6,613 nucleotides of DNA from Bin87 sp964502995 (GCA_964502995.1 CAZCZB010000125.1:1-6613), one strand, 5' to 3'. Shown: positions 1 to 6,536, counted from the stretch's first letter. Notes: a model not told the origin generated them from the letters alone. Numbers and translations: made by a program.

Positions 1-466
1 GCACCAGGACGTCCGCGAACGCGATTTGCTCGGTGCTTTCGTCGCTTCGGCCGAGTTGCTGCGAGATGTGGGCGGCATCGACGAGGGTGACGATCCCGTC
101 AAGCGCGTACTCCGCGCGAAGCTCGTCATCCATGAAGAAGGTCTGGGCGACCGGCCCGGGATCGGCGAGCCCCGTGGTTTCCACCAGTACATAGTCGAAC
201 TTGTCGCGGCGCTTGTTGAGGTTGTTGAGCACCCGAATCAGGTCTCCGCGCACCGTGCAGCAGATGCAGCCGTTCGACATCTCGAAGACCTCTTCGTCGG
301 CGTTGACGACGAGGCCCTGATCGATGCCGATCTCCCCGTACTCGTTCTCGATCACGGCAATGCGCTTGCCGTGTTCCTCGGTCAGGATTCGATTGAGCAG
401 GGTGGTCTTGCCGGAGCCAAGGAAACCCGTGAGGATGGTAACCGGTACTTTGCGAGTGGTGTTCAT
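1..466 (-). CDS. COG0523/CobW-type G3E GTPase, N-terminal part (cut by window edge)
   Basis: This cytoplasmic P-loop GTPase belongs to the family that delivers or inserts metals (Zn, Ni, Co) into client proteins. The window holds the first 155 residues; the C-terminal CobW domain and the NKxD guanine-specificity motif lie outside. Visible motifs are Walker A GFLGSGKT (14-21), ENEYGE (40-45), the family metal-binding signature GCICC with C67, C69 and C70, and a Walker B-like ETTGLADP (96-103). The start is an ATG at 466-464, preceded by a strong ribosome binding site (GGAGGAG, minus strand of 475-481) at 8 nt. A Fur/Zur-like inverted repeat lies 24-40 nt upstream of the start codon, and Zur control is common for COG0523 genes. 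The family is certain. The metal and the client cannot be told from this fragment. All key residues in the visible part are intact. Confidence 0.95.
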   Translation of the reverse strand, partial: MNTTRKVPVTILTGFLGSGKTTLLNRILTEEHGKRIAVIENEYGEIGIDQGLVVNADEEVFEMSNGCICCTVRGDLIRVLNNLNKRRDKFDYVLVETTGLADPGPVAQTFFMDDELRAEYALDGIVTLVDAAHISQQLGRSDESTEQIAFADVLV

Positions 467-489
467 AAAGAATTCTCCTCCAGTCCTTT

Positions 490-506
490 TTGATATGACG
501 TATCAA
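490..506 (-). promoter_or_regulatory. Fur-family (Zur-like) operator candidate upstream of the G3E GTPase gene
   Basis: TTGATATGACGTATCAA is an 8-1-8 inverted repeat with seven of eight arm positions paired. The single mismatch is beside the central triplet. Its core, TGATATG-A-CGTATCA, has the 7-1-7 geometry of Fur-family boxes, with TGATA and TATCA ends like those described for several Zur boxes. It is an AT-rich island in GC-rich surroundings, 24-40 nt upstream of the GTPase ATG, where repressor binding would block the promoter or early transcription. On the minus strand a weak -10-like CATATC overlaps it, and a weak -35-like TTACCA lies further upstream. Identification as Zur rather than Fur, Mur or an ArsR-type repressor is inferred from the downstream gene family. 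Confidence 0.5.
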
Positions 507-519
507 TAGAAAGTTGGTA

Positions 520-669
520 ATGTTACATCGCCCCCGCCGTCGCTGTCAATCGGACGAATCGACGGCAACCGTTCAGAGTTGGTGGCGTGAATTGGCGGAG
601 ACCCTGGGCGCCGAATCCGACTGGACGATGGTGGGCGCGTTGTTCATCGGACAGCCGGCCCGTCCGTAG
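520..669 (+). CDS. Possible small hypothetical protein, divergent from the GTPase gene
   Basis: This is a 49-codon frame from ATG at 520 to TAG at 667, reading away from the GTPase gene across a 53-bp gap that contains the Zur-like box. The middle part (SWWRELAETLGAESDW, residues 20-35) has natural composition, with GC-rich third positions and an amphipathic look. I recognise no family. The ribosome binding site is poor (AGAAAG about 7 nt upstream). Beyond the TAG the same frame stays open to TGA at 793-795 and still looks protein-like (for example WLGWFYRPISRRL), so it could be a degraded longer gene. It could also be chance in GC-rich DNA. Confidence 0.22.
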   Translation: MLHRPRRRCQSDESTATVQSWWRELAETLGAESDWTMVGALFIGQPARP

Positions 670-719
670 GGGTCGGCGCGTACCCCCGCCGATGACGTAA
701 CGGCCTGGTTGGGCTGGTT

Positions 720-1136
720 TTACCGGCCAATCTCCAGGCGACTGGCGGCAGGGGGGCGCATGGCGCTCCGTGACGCGGACCGGTCGCCGTTCTGATCGGC
801 TTTGGCGCAGTGCGTTGCGAATTGATCGAGAGGCGCGGCGTCCCAAACCCTATTGGCGCGCCCGGAAATGCCGTCGCCAACGTCGTCGTCCGGGTCGGTC
901 AGGGCGAGCATGTCTGCCCCCGGAATCACCTCCAGCGGGCCGACGCCGAACACCGACGGAGCGATGCGGGGCGAGAACATCAACCGGGGATGCGTGGGGC
1001 CGAAGGCGAGTTCGGCGAAGGAATACTCCGGACGGAGCAGCGTGTACGGAGTTCCGTCCTCTTGCCTTGCCGACTTGCCACCGAGGGTGTTGGAGAACGT
1101 TTTGCCGAAAACCCTTGATGGAAGCGACCAAGGCAT
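720..1136 (-). pseudogene. Di-haem oxidoreductase (DHOR, COG3488-type) remnant
   Basis: An open frame of 138 codons from ATG at 1136 to TAA at 720 holds a recognisable internal block of the DHOR or 'thiol oxidoreductase' family, periplasmic c-type cytochromes related to di-haem peroxidases. The block runs from about residue 9 to residue 99 (1112-840). It shows DGTPYTLLRPEY, then AFGPTHPRLMFSPRIAP, then the hallmark GVGPLEVIPGADMLAL followed by TDPDDDVGDGISGRANRVWD. Family members are roughly 400-500 residues with two CxxCH haem sites. Here neither the N-terminal haem region nor the rest of the protein is present, and no CxxCH occurs. After RVWD the family expects a GRFGWKA-type segment, but the frame gives unrelated sequence and stops 39 codons later. 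The upstream end falls just behind the stop codon of the triple-domain lipoprotein gene. No stop interrupts the conserved block, so the decay is recent or the fragment was captured whole. It is unlikely to be functional. Confidence 0.65.
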
Positions 1137-1188
1137 GACGCCGGGCGTGGCCACTCCAACATTAAGCGCCGTCAAATCAGGACGAAGT

Positions 1189-2544
1189 CTATGGGGCAGG
1201 GACAGCCGCGAATGTCTCCCCCACCGCCCAATAGGGTCCCGAGCAGGCTGGCGCGATCTCCGCAAGCCCGCCGTGCTCCCTGGCCTCTTCGTAGGTGAGG
1301 TTGAAGGCGTCGAACTCAACCTCATCTCCCACGCGGGCGACCACGCTTCCGGTTCCATCGACTATTTCCGCCACCCCGTCTTCCGCGCTGAGCGAGAAGT
1401 CGTGCGGCCAGATGATCAGCGGGGATATTCCGGCGTACACCCGGTCTTTCACTCGAATGACGTCGTCGGCCACCTGCAGGCATTTTCCCCACAGGATCAG
1501 CTTTCCGGAGAAGAGCTCCGCTCCATCCTCCGGCGCAAGGGTTCCGTCCTGCTTTGGAAAGTAGACCTCGACATCCGGCAGGGTTTTCATTTTGTTGGCT
1601 TGCCAGACGGGCCCGGAACAATCTCCGCTGGTGCGCTCGAAAAAGCCGCCGCCGCCGGCTATTTGATTTCCAACCTGTGCCACGACGCGACCAGCCCCGT
1701 TTCGGATTTCAACCACACCGTCGTTGACGTGGGGCGTGAACCCGGCGGGCCAGATGATCGTCGGCCAATGCTCTCTCGGGGAGCTGCCTTTTAACCGCAG
1801 GCACGGGCCGTCCAGAATGAGCTCTCCCACGCCGGCCGCTTGCATTAGCGTCTGATGTCGGGCAATCACCGTCGTTTCCCTGAAAAACACGACGTCCGGG
1901 TCCGACAGGCGCAGCTCGGTGGCCTCGGACCCGGGATTGAAGGCGGTGACCTCGTCGCCCACCAGGAAATAGGGCCCTGCGCAATCACCTGACAGTCCCT
2001 CGATCATCCCCCGCTCCGTGGCCTGCTGGACCGTGGCGGTGGCGCGGCTGAGCCTGATATGGTCCCCGACGTGCGCGACGACATGGCCGAGTTCATTCAC
2101 GACCTGCACCGTTCCGGCTTCGGTTTCGAACGCGAACCCGTTCGGCCAGACCAGCAACCAGGAGCCTGGATCATTGGGGTCATATTTGGAAGCAACTTCC
2201 GCCCGGAGACATCCTTCCCTCAGGATCAGTTTCGCAGCGAAGTACTCGCCGCCTCGGTCCGTTCCCAACGGCGCGTCATGCCGCGGGAATGTCGTTGCTG
2301 AAAACGTTGGGGCACGACTTGCCAGATGTTGGTCCGAACGCTCGGGAATCGATGCAGGGACTTGATCGTCCGCTTTGCCGCCGACGCATCCGGCCACCAC
2401 CATCATCATCATCATCAGCAAGCTGGCAACAGCCAACCGGAGGCTTCCAATCCTAAAGCGGACGGGCGGCCAAACCGGGCCCAAATCGCCGGATGTCTTC
2501 ACTGATCCAAAGCCTTCAATACCTGCGCCTCTCGCAATGCCCAC
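1189..2544 (-). CDS. Secreted lipoprotein with three copies of an unrecognised two-cysteine domain
   Basis: The product is a predicted surface-anchored lipoprotein. I chose the GTG at 2544-2542 because AGGAGA (minus strand of 2551-2556) sits 6 nt before it. The frame is open further up (GTG at 2622), and a GTG at 2502 would give a more usual signal-peptide length. Numbered from 2544 (451 residues), a basic stretch precedes the hydrophobic segment LAVASLLMMMMMVVAGC, with lipobox cysteine C53, then a polar linker. Three repeats follow, at about 102-204, 238-322 and 345-451. Each has a LIL-x(3)-C-L strand (C112, C248, C355), a (V/I)WP motif (W133, W265, W379), a VVAxVG motif (155-160, 287-292, 401-406) and a C(S/A)GP motif (C188, C309, C434). 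One disulfide per domain is plausible. No catalytic motif is visible, so a binding or structural role is inferred. It is probably transcribed alone or weakly downstream of the importer operon. I do not recognise the family. Confidence 0.82.
   Translation of the reverse strand: MGIARGAGIEGFGSVKTSGDLGPVWPPVRFRIGSLRLAVASLLMMMMMVVAGCVGGKADDQVPASIPERSDQHLASRAPTFSATTFPRHDAPLGTDRGGEYFAAKLILREGCLRAEVASKYDPNDPGSWLLVWPNGFAFETEAGTVQVVNELGHVVAHVGDHIRLSRATATVQQATERGMIEGLSGDCAGPYFLVGDEVTAFNPGSEATELRLSDPDVVFFRETTVIARHQTLMQAAGVGELILDGPCLRLKGSSPREHWPTIIWPAGFTPHVNDGVVEIRNGAGRVVAQVGNQIAGGGGFFERTSGDCSGPVWQANKMKTLPDVEVYFPKQDGTLAPEDGAELFSGKLILWGKCLQVADDVIRVKDRVYAGISPLIIWPHDFSLSAEDGVAEIVDGTGSVVARVGDEVEFDAFNLTYEEAREHGGLAEIAPACSGPYWAVGETFAAVPAP
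2401..2415. repeat. Five-unit CAT/ATG trinucleotide repeat inside the lipoprotein signal peptide
   Basis: Five tandem CAT triplets on the plus strand read as five consecutive ATG codons in the lipoprotein gene. They form the Met run M44-M48 in the hydrophobic core of the signal peptide, directly before VVAGC. Gain or loss of a unit would keep the frame and change only the hydrophobic length. Each ATG is also an in-frame start codon, but a start here would leave no basic N-terminal region. Confidence 0.85.
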
Positions 2545-2566
2545 AAACCATCTCCTGGCAACCTGG

Positions 2567-2818
2567 TCATTCCCAAGCGATGAGTTGATCGATTGGGAAC
2601 GCGAACTCCGCCATGCGTACACCGTCCTCAGGATATTTCAGATCCATAGTAAAGTGCCCACACGTGGTGTAACGGAAACCGGGTGGCAAGAAGATGGCCG
2701 CCGCGTCATCCCTATCGGAATTACGACAAACCCGATGAGGGAGGATCGCGCCAACAGTGTCATTGGGTAGTACCGGGTGAGCGAAACATATCTGCGCTTT
2801 TGTCGCGGCGGCAGGCAA
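2567..2818 (-). CDS. Possible small hypothetical protein between importer and lipoprotein genes
   Basis: This 83-codon frame starts at TTG (2818-2816), with AGGAGGA (minus strand of 2823-2829) only 4 nt upstream, and stops at TGA 22 nt before the chosen lipoprotein start. The C-terminal half (FLPPGFRYTTCGHFTMDLKY, then PEDGVRMAEFAFP) has natural protein composition. It has no signal peptide or membrane segment, and four cysteines are scattered through it. The GC content is lower than in the flanking genes. No family is recognised. It may be a genuine small gene at the end of the importer operon, the remnant of a larger one, or chance. Confidence 0.33.
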   Translation of the reverse strand: MPAAATKAQICFAHPVLPNDTVGAILPHRVCRNSDRDDAAAIFLPPGFRYTTCGHFTMDLKYPEDGVRMAEFAFPIDQLIAWE

Positions 2819-2877
2819 TCATTCCTCCTCGTTTTCCACACCATCGTCGTCCACGCTGGTATCAGTCGGTACGAAAG

Positions 2878-2897
2878 GGCCGTTTTCCTCAACGGCC
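2878..2897 (-). terminator. Hairpin behind the second permease gene, possible terminator
   Basis: The minus strand reads GGCCGTT, then a 6-nt GAGGAA, then AACGGCC. This is a perfect 7-bp, G+C-rich stem with a 6-nt loop, starting 34 nt after the permease stop codon. Only CTTT follows, with no real U-tract, so it may be a weak or Rho-assisted terminator, or a 3'-end stabilising hairpin that separates the importer operon from the lipoprotein gene. Confidence 0.4.
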
Positions 2898-2931
2898 GGC
2901 TCCTGGAACTCCGCCACGGCCGATGCATCGG

Positions 2932-3837
2932 TCAGCCTCCCTGGCCCGTGGTGCGGGGGTCCAGCAGATCCCGGAGACCATCGCCCAGCAGGTTGAAACC
3001 CAGCACGGCGATGAATATGGCCGCGCCCGGCAGCAGCAGCAGGCGGGGAGAGGTCTGCAGGTGCGGACGGGCGTCGTTGAGCATCGCCCCCCATTCCGGC
3101 GTGGGCGGCTGCGCGCCAAGACCCAGGAAGTTCAGGCCGGCGATGCCCAGGATGATCCAGCCGACATCCAGGGACGCGATGACGATGATCGGGCCGAGAA
3201 TGTTGGGGGCGATGTGGCGGACGATGATGCGCAGGTTGCCGGCGCCGGCGGCCCGCGCCGCCGTCACGTACTCCATCTGCCTCGCGCCCAGCGTGACCCC
3301 GCGGATGATGCGGGCGTGACCCACCCACCACACAGCGCCGGCCGCCAGCAATACGTTGAACAGGCCCGGCCCCAGCGCGCCCGCCACGGCCAGCGCCAGG
3401 ATCAGCGAGGGAAACGCCAGCAGCAGGTCCACGACCCCCATCAGCGCCGTATCCGTCCAGCCGCCGTGGTATCCCGACAGGATGCCCACCGTCAGCGCGA
3501 TGGTCATGCTGAGGGCCAGGGTGACGGCGGCGGCCAGCAGGGTCGTGCGCGCGCCGTGAATGATCCGGCTGAGGGTGTCCCGGCCCAGGTGGTCGGTGCC
3601 CAGAAAATGTCCTTCGGACACCGGAAGCAATCCGTCGCGCAGGCTGATTTCGGTGGGATCGGCCAGGGGGAGCCAGGGCGCCAGCAACCCCGCCAGCAGC
3701 AGGGACACCACCAGGAACAGCCCCAACGCGGTTCCCGGCTCCCGCAGGAGCGCGGCCCACCGCCGTCGCTGGCGCCGGCGAGCTCCGGCGGCAACGGCCG
3801 GGATGGGTATCAGTTCCTGTTGGGTGTCGCTCGTCAT
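2932..3837 (-). CDS. Peptide/nickel-type ABC transporter permease (DppC/OppC/NikC family)
   Basis: The product is an inner-membrane subunit that pairs with the DppB-type permease to form the translocation path. It has 301 residues, a full-length size. A basic N-terminus (RRRQRRR, 20-26) precedes the first membrane segment (about 36-56). The OppC N-terminal hallmark GTDHLGRDTLSRIIHGART lies at 80-98. Further segments fall near 100-121, 133-155, 205-232 and 262-286. The cytoplasmic EAA coupling loop is at about 190-212 (VTAARAAGAGNLRIIVRHIA). Also typical are FLGLGAQPPTPEWG (237-250) and the C-terminal GFNLLGDGLRDLLDPR (280-295). The gene starts 6 nt after the upstream permease stop, which suggests translational coupling, and no strong ribosome binding site is seen. 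The substrate class (peptide, nickel or other) cannot be read from permeases. Beyond the stop, the -1 frame carries an acidic, protein-like stretch. Confidence 0.95.
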   Translation of the reverse strand: MTSDTQQELIPIPAVAAGARRRQRRRWAALLREPGTALGLFLVVSLLLAGLLAPWLPLADPTEISLRDGLLPVSEGHFLGTDHLGRDTLSRIIHGARTTLLAAAVTLALSMTIALTVGILSGYHGGWTDTALMGVVDLLLAFPSLILALAVAGALGPGLFNVLLAAGAVWWVGHARIIRGVTLGARQMEYVTAARAAGAGNLRIIVRHIAPNILGPIIVIASLDVGWIILGIAGLNFLGLGAQPPTPEWGAMLNDARPHLQTSPRLLLLPGAAIFIAVLGFNLLGDGLRDLLDPRTTGQGG

Positions 3838-3843
3838 GGCGCG

Positions 3844-4791
3844 TTACACCGGGTCCTTTCCGAAGCGCAGGCGCGGGTCGGCAACGCGCAGGGCGACGTC
3901 GGCGGCCAGGTTGGCCAGCAGCACCACCACGGCGATGTAGGTCACGAACCCCTGCACCACGGGGTAGTCCCGCGTCAGCGCCGCGCCCACCATCAACTGA
4001 CCCAGGCCGGGCCAGGTGAAGATGGTTTCCACGATGACCGCGCCGCTGAGCAGGTGGCCCAGGCTGACGCCGGTGGCCCCGATGGCCGGCAGCATCGCGT
4101 TGCGCAGGGCATGGCGGAAGCCCACGGTCTGCTCCGACAGGCCCTTGGCCCGCGCCGTCCTGATGTAGTCCTGCCCCAGCGTCTCCAGCATGCTGGCGCG
4201 TATCAGACGCATCAGTTGCGCCATGGGCGCCAGCGACAGCGCGATGGCCGGCAGCACGATCTGGGCGGGAGAGCCGTAGCCCAGCGCCGGCAGCCACGAC
4301 AGCTTCACCGCGAACAGGATGATCAGCCCATAGGCCAGCGCGTAGGATGGCGCCGCCGCGCCCACCAGCGCCGCCAGTCGCGCCACGGTATCCACCGGGC
4401 TGCCCCGCCGCCGCGCCGACAGGATGCCCATGGGCACGGCGACCAGCAGCGCCAGGGCCAGGGCCGCCCCCGTGAGCAGGGCCGTCGGGACGGTGCGGCG
4501 GGCCAGTTGACCCGCAACCGACTGTTCGGTGACGTAGGATATCCCCATGTCGCCCGTCGCGGCCCGCGAAACCCAGCGAACGTACTGCGCCGGCAGGGAT
4601 GCGTTCAGGCCCAGCTCGGCCTGCATGGCCGCGACGGCCGCAGGGGCGAGTACCTGGCCCGGATTGCGCTGGCGCAGCACAATCTCGGCGGGGTCTCCCG
4701 GGGCCACGTTCAGCAGCGCGAAGCTTACCGCCGAGATGCCCAGCAGCAGCAGTGGCAGTGTGGCCAGCCGTCGGGCCAGGTATGCTCCCAT
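3844..4791 (-). CDS. Peptide/nickel-type ABC transporter permease (DppB/OppB/NikB family)
   Basis: This is the first permease of the importer, 315 residues, full length. The N-terminus MGAYLARRLATLPLLLLGIS is the classic DppB start, with a first membrane segment at about 9-29 followed by APGDP (30-34). A periplasmic stretch (about 35-98) contains GDMGISY (80-86). Membrane segments fall near 100-123, 136-160, 177-196, 238-258 and 280-300. The EAA coupling loop lies at about 208-235 (DYIRTARAKGLSEQTV, then HALRNAMLPA). The late family motif ETIFTWPGLGQLMVGA (255-270) and RDYPVVQG (274-281) are intact. It starts 38 nt after the binding-protein stop and ends 6 nt before the second permease. No clear ribosome binding site precedes the ATG at 4791. 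The cytoplasmic ATPases it needs are not in the window. Confidence 0.95.
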   Translation of the reverse strand: MGAYLARRLATLPLLLLGISAVSFALLNVAPGDPAEIVLRQRNPGQVLAPAAVAAMQAELGLNASLPAQYVRWVSRAATGDMGISYVTEQSVAGQLARRTVPTALLTGAALALALLVAVPMGILSARRRGSPVDTVARLAALVGAAAPSYALAYGLIILFAVKLSWLPALGYGSPAQIVLPAIALSLAPMAQLMRLIRASMLETLGQDYIRTARAKGLSEQTVGFRHALRNAMLPAIGATGVSLGHLLSGAVIVETIFTWPGLGQLMVGAALTRDYPVVQGFVTYIAVVVLLANLAADVALRVADPRLRFGKDPV

Positions 4792-4829
4792 GTGGATGGT
4801 CTAGGTCTGTGCGGAAATGGGGTGACCCG

Positions 4830-6536
4830 TCACTCGCTCAGGCCGATGCGATGGTCGAAGAAATAGTAATGACTGGATGGGTGGGGCTCGAAGCCGGTGA
4901 CCCGTTCGCTGACGCCGAACACCATGTAAGGATGCGCCACCGGCAAAAATGCGCTTTCTTCGGTGATCATGCCCAAAGCCTCGCAGGCGATTTCCTTTCG
5001 CTGCTCGATATCGGATACGGTGCCAGCTCGGGCCACGATGCCCGCCAGTCCCGAGTTGTCGTAGTGCCCGTAGTTGGTGGTAGACCCGCTGCCGCTGGCA
5101 TCGGCGCCCACACCGGCGAACTTGCTGACGTTCAACACCGGGTCTCCCGCGCCTTCATCGAGCCCGCTGAACCAGCCGAAGAGATCCCAGGCGGGTTCCC
5201 TGATCAACGACCACTCGGTGATGAGCACCTCGACCTTGATGCCCACGTCGGCAAGCATGGCCTGGGCGGCTTCGGCCATGATGGGCAACTGGAACCGCTG
5301 AGGGTAGGCTCCGATGATGATTTCCAGGGGCTGTCCGTCCCGGTCAACGAAGCCGTCGCCGTCGGTGTCGGCGTAGCCGGCTTCGGCCAGCAGTTCGCGA
5401 GCCCGCTCGGGATCGTAGCTCAGCGCGCTGACTTCGGGGCAGGATACCAGCGCTTCCGGCAGCAGGAGTTCCGCAAACGAGCCCGCGCCTTCGGGAGCGA
5501 CCAGCCCGGCGATGCCCTCCCGGTCAATGGCATGGACCACGGCCCGCCGCACCAGCGGGTCGGAAAGCGCAGGCCGCTCGAAGTTGACCCACCACATCAC
5601 TACATTGAACCCGACAGCCGCGGTCCGGCTGTGCAGGTCGGGCCGGGTGTTGATCGTCTGCGTACCTTCCGGTGATATGTTGATCGCAACATCGATATCT
5701 CCGGCCTGCAACGCCAGTTCCCGGCTGTTGGTGTCGGGGATGGCAAGGTACTCGATACCGGCCAGCAGCGGAGCGCCGCCCCAGTAATTGTCATTTGCCA
5801 CGCTGCTCAGGCGTTCCTTCTGGATGTATTCGGTGGGAATATAGGGGCCGGTCAGGGCGCCGGCGGCAATGAAGTTGCCCTCGCCGGCGGCGTCGGCGGC
5901 CGCAGCGTCGGTGATGGCGACGGCGTAATCGGTCAACAGGCCCGGCAGTATAGACCGCGGCTCCGTCGTGGTGACGGTAATGGTTTGCTCGTCCTCCACC
6001 ACTATGGAGCTAATGGCCAGTGTTTCAGCCGACGACGGTGACAATCGGATGCTCCTCTCCAGCGAGGCCTTGACCGCTTCCGCGTCCATGACGGCTCCAT
6101 TGTGGAACTTGACGCCCGGTCGGATCTCGATTTTCCAGGTCAACGGGTCCACTGGCGTGGCTCCCGTCGCCAGCCATGGCTCGGTACTGAGGGTGGTTCC
6201 TGACAGTCGGAACAGGGTCTCCGACATTCCGGCTTGGTAGGCAGCCTCGCCGCCCTCCACGGGATCCAGCGGGCTGGTCAGCCAGACCTCACCCACCTTC
6301 AGAGTGGGCCGGTCCGCAGCGGTTGAATCCGCCGGCTGGGCCTGTTGCTGCGCGGGAGACGATGACGCCGTATCCGAAGCCGGCGCGGCGGTGGCGACGG
6401 CCTGCTGGGGCACGGCGGCGGCCGGGGCGGTTGCCGCCGCCGCGCTGCCGGAGGTGGTTGCAACCGTTTCGCTGGTCGCGGCGGGAGACCCGCAGGCCAC
6501 CGCCAACAGGAACAGCACGCCCAGGCCCAATGGCAA
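4830..6536 (-). CDS. ABC transporter substrate-binding lipoprotein, SBP_bac_5 (DppA/NikA-type)
   Basis: This extracytoplasmic lipoprotein captures the ligand and passes it to the adjacent permeases. It has 568 residues, counted from TTG at 6536. The hydrophobic segment LGVLFLLAVAC (5-15) ends in lipobox cysteine C15. An Ala/Ser/Thr/Pro/Gln-rich disordered linker (about 16-76) joins it to the fold. SBP_bac_5 landmarks are EPWLATGATPVDPLTWKIEI (119-138), RPGVKFHNGAVMDAEAVKAS (139-158), LTGPYIP (228-234), NDNYWGGAP (248-256), LQAGDIDVA (276-284) and a strand leading to SDPLVRRAVVHAIDRE (325-340). YDPERARELLAEAGYADTDG (374-393) continues into a D-rich DTDGDGFVDRDG loop (390-401) that may bind calcium. 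The start is unusual: no ATG or GTG exists in frame upstream before a stop at 6578. The TTG start leaves no basic residue, whereas the upstream codons would add Lys and Arg. The ligand is unknown; peptides or a nickel complex are the main options. Confidence 0.92.
   Translation of the reverse strand: MPLGLGVLFLLAVACGSPAATSETVATTSGSAAAATAPAAAVPQQAVATAAPASDTASSSPAQQQAQPADSTAADRPTLKVGEVWLTSPLDPVEGGEAAYQAGMSETLFRLSGTTLSTEPWLATGATPVDPLTWKIEIRPGVKFHNGAVMDAEAVKASLERSIRLSPSSAETLAISSIVVEDEQTITVTTTEPRSILPGLLTDYAVAITDAAAADAAGEGNFIAAGALTGPYIPTEYIQKERLSSVANDNYWGGAPLLAGIEYLAIPDTNSRELALQAGDIDVAINISPEGTQTINTRPDLHSRTAAVGFNVVMWWVNFERPALSDPLVRRAVVHAIDREGIAGLVAPEGAGSFAELLLPEALVSCPEVSALSYDPERARELLAEAGYADTDGDGFVDRDGQPLEIIIGAYPQRFQLPIMAEAAQAMLADVGIKVEVLITEWSLIREPAWDLFGWFSGLDEGAGDPVLNVSKFAGVGADASGSGSTTNYGHYDNSGLAGIVARAGTVSDIEQRKEIACEALGMITEESAFLPVAHPYMVFGVSERVTGFEPHPSSHYYFFDHRIGLSE

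Noticed and set aside
26..493. Plus-strand open frame opposite the GTPase
   Set aside because: The minus strand has an intact Walker A motif, the CxCC motif and a strong ribosome binding site. The plus frame is its complement.
517..526. GTAATGTTAC inverted repeat as a second Zur or NikR site
   Set aside because: The arms are only 4 bp and no extended half-site is present. It lacks the long spaced halves of NikR sites and is far weaker than the 490-506 element.
853..1794. Plus-strand open frame of 313 codons opposite the lipoprotein gene
   Set aside because: It has no domain or signal sequence. It mirrors the minus-strand lipoprotein and the DHOR remnant, both of which have clear motifs.
2401..2415. 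CAT repeat as a phase-variation switch
   Set aside because: Unit changes are multiples of three and keep the reading frame, so it cannot switch the gene on and off.
2638..2928. Minus-strand frame starting at ATG 2928 with GGGAGG 7 nt upstream
   Set aside because: The ribosome binding site and start spacing are good, but the product is Arg/Pro/Ser-rich out-of-frame sequence with no protein-like organisation.
4822..4833. GTGAC-CC-GTCAC palindrome at the end of the binding-protein gene
   Set aside because: The stem is 5 bp with a 2-base gap and overlaps the stop codon. It has no U-tract and is too short for a terminator or operator claim.
2683..4866. Plus-strand open frame of 727 codons antisense to both permease genes
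   Set aside because: The translation is low-complexity Arg/Gln/Gly/His-rich with no domain. The minus strand carries two unmistakable full-length permeases, so this is a GC-driven shadow.
4599..5675. Plus-strand open frame of 358 codons opposite the binding-protein gene
   Set aside because: It is a shadow of a clear SBP_bac_5 coding sequence and has no recognisable features of its own.
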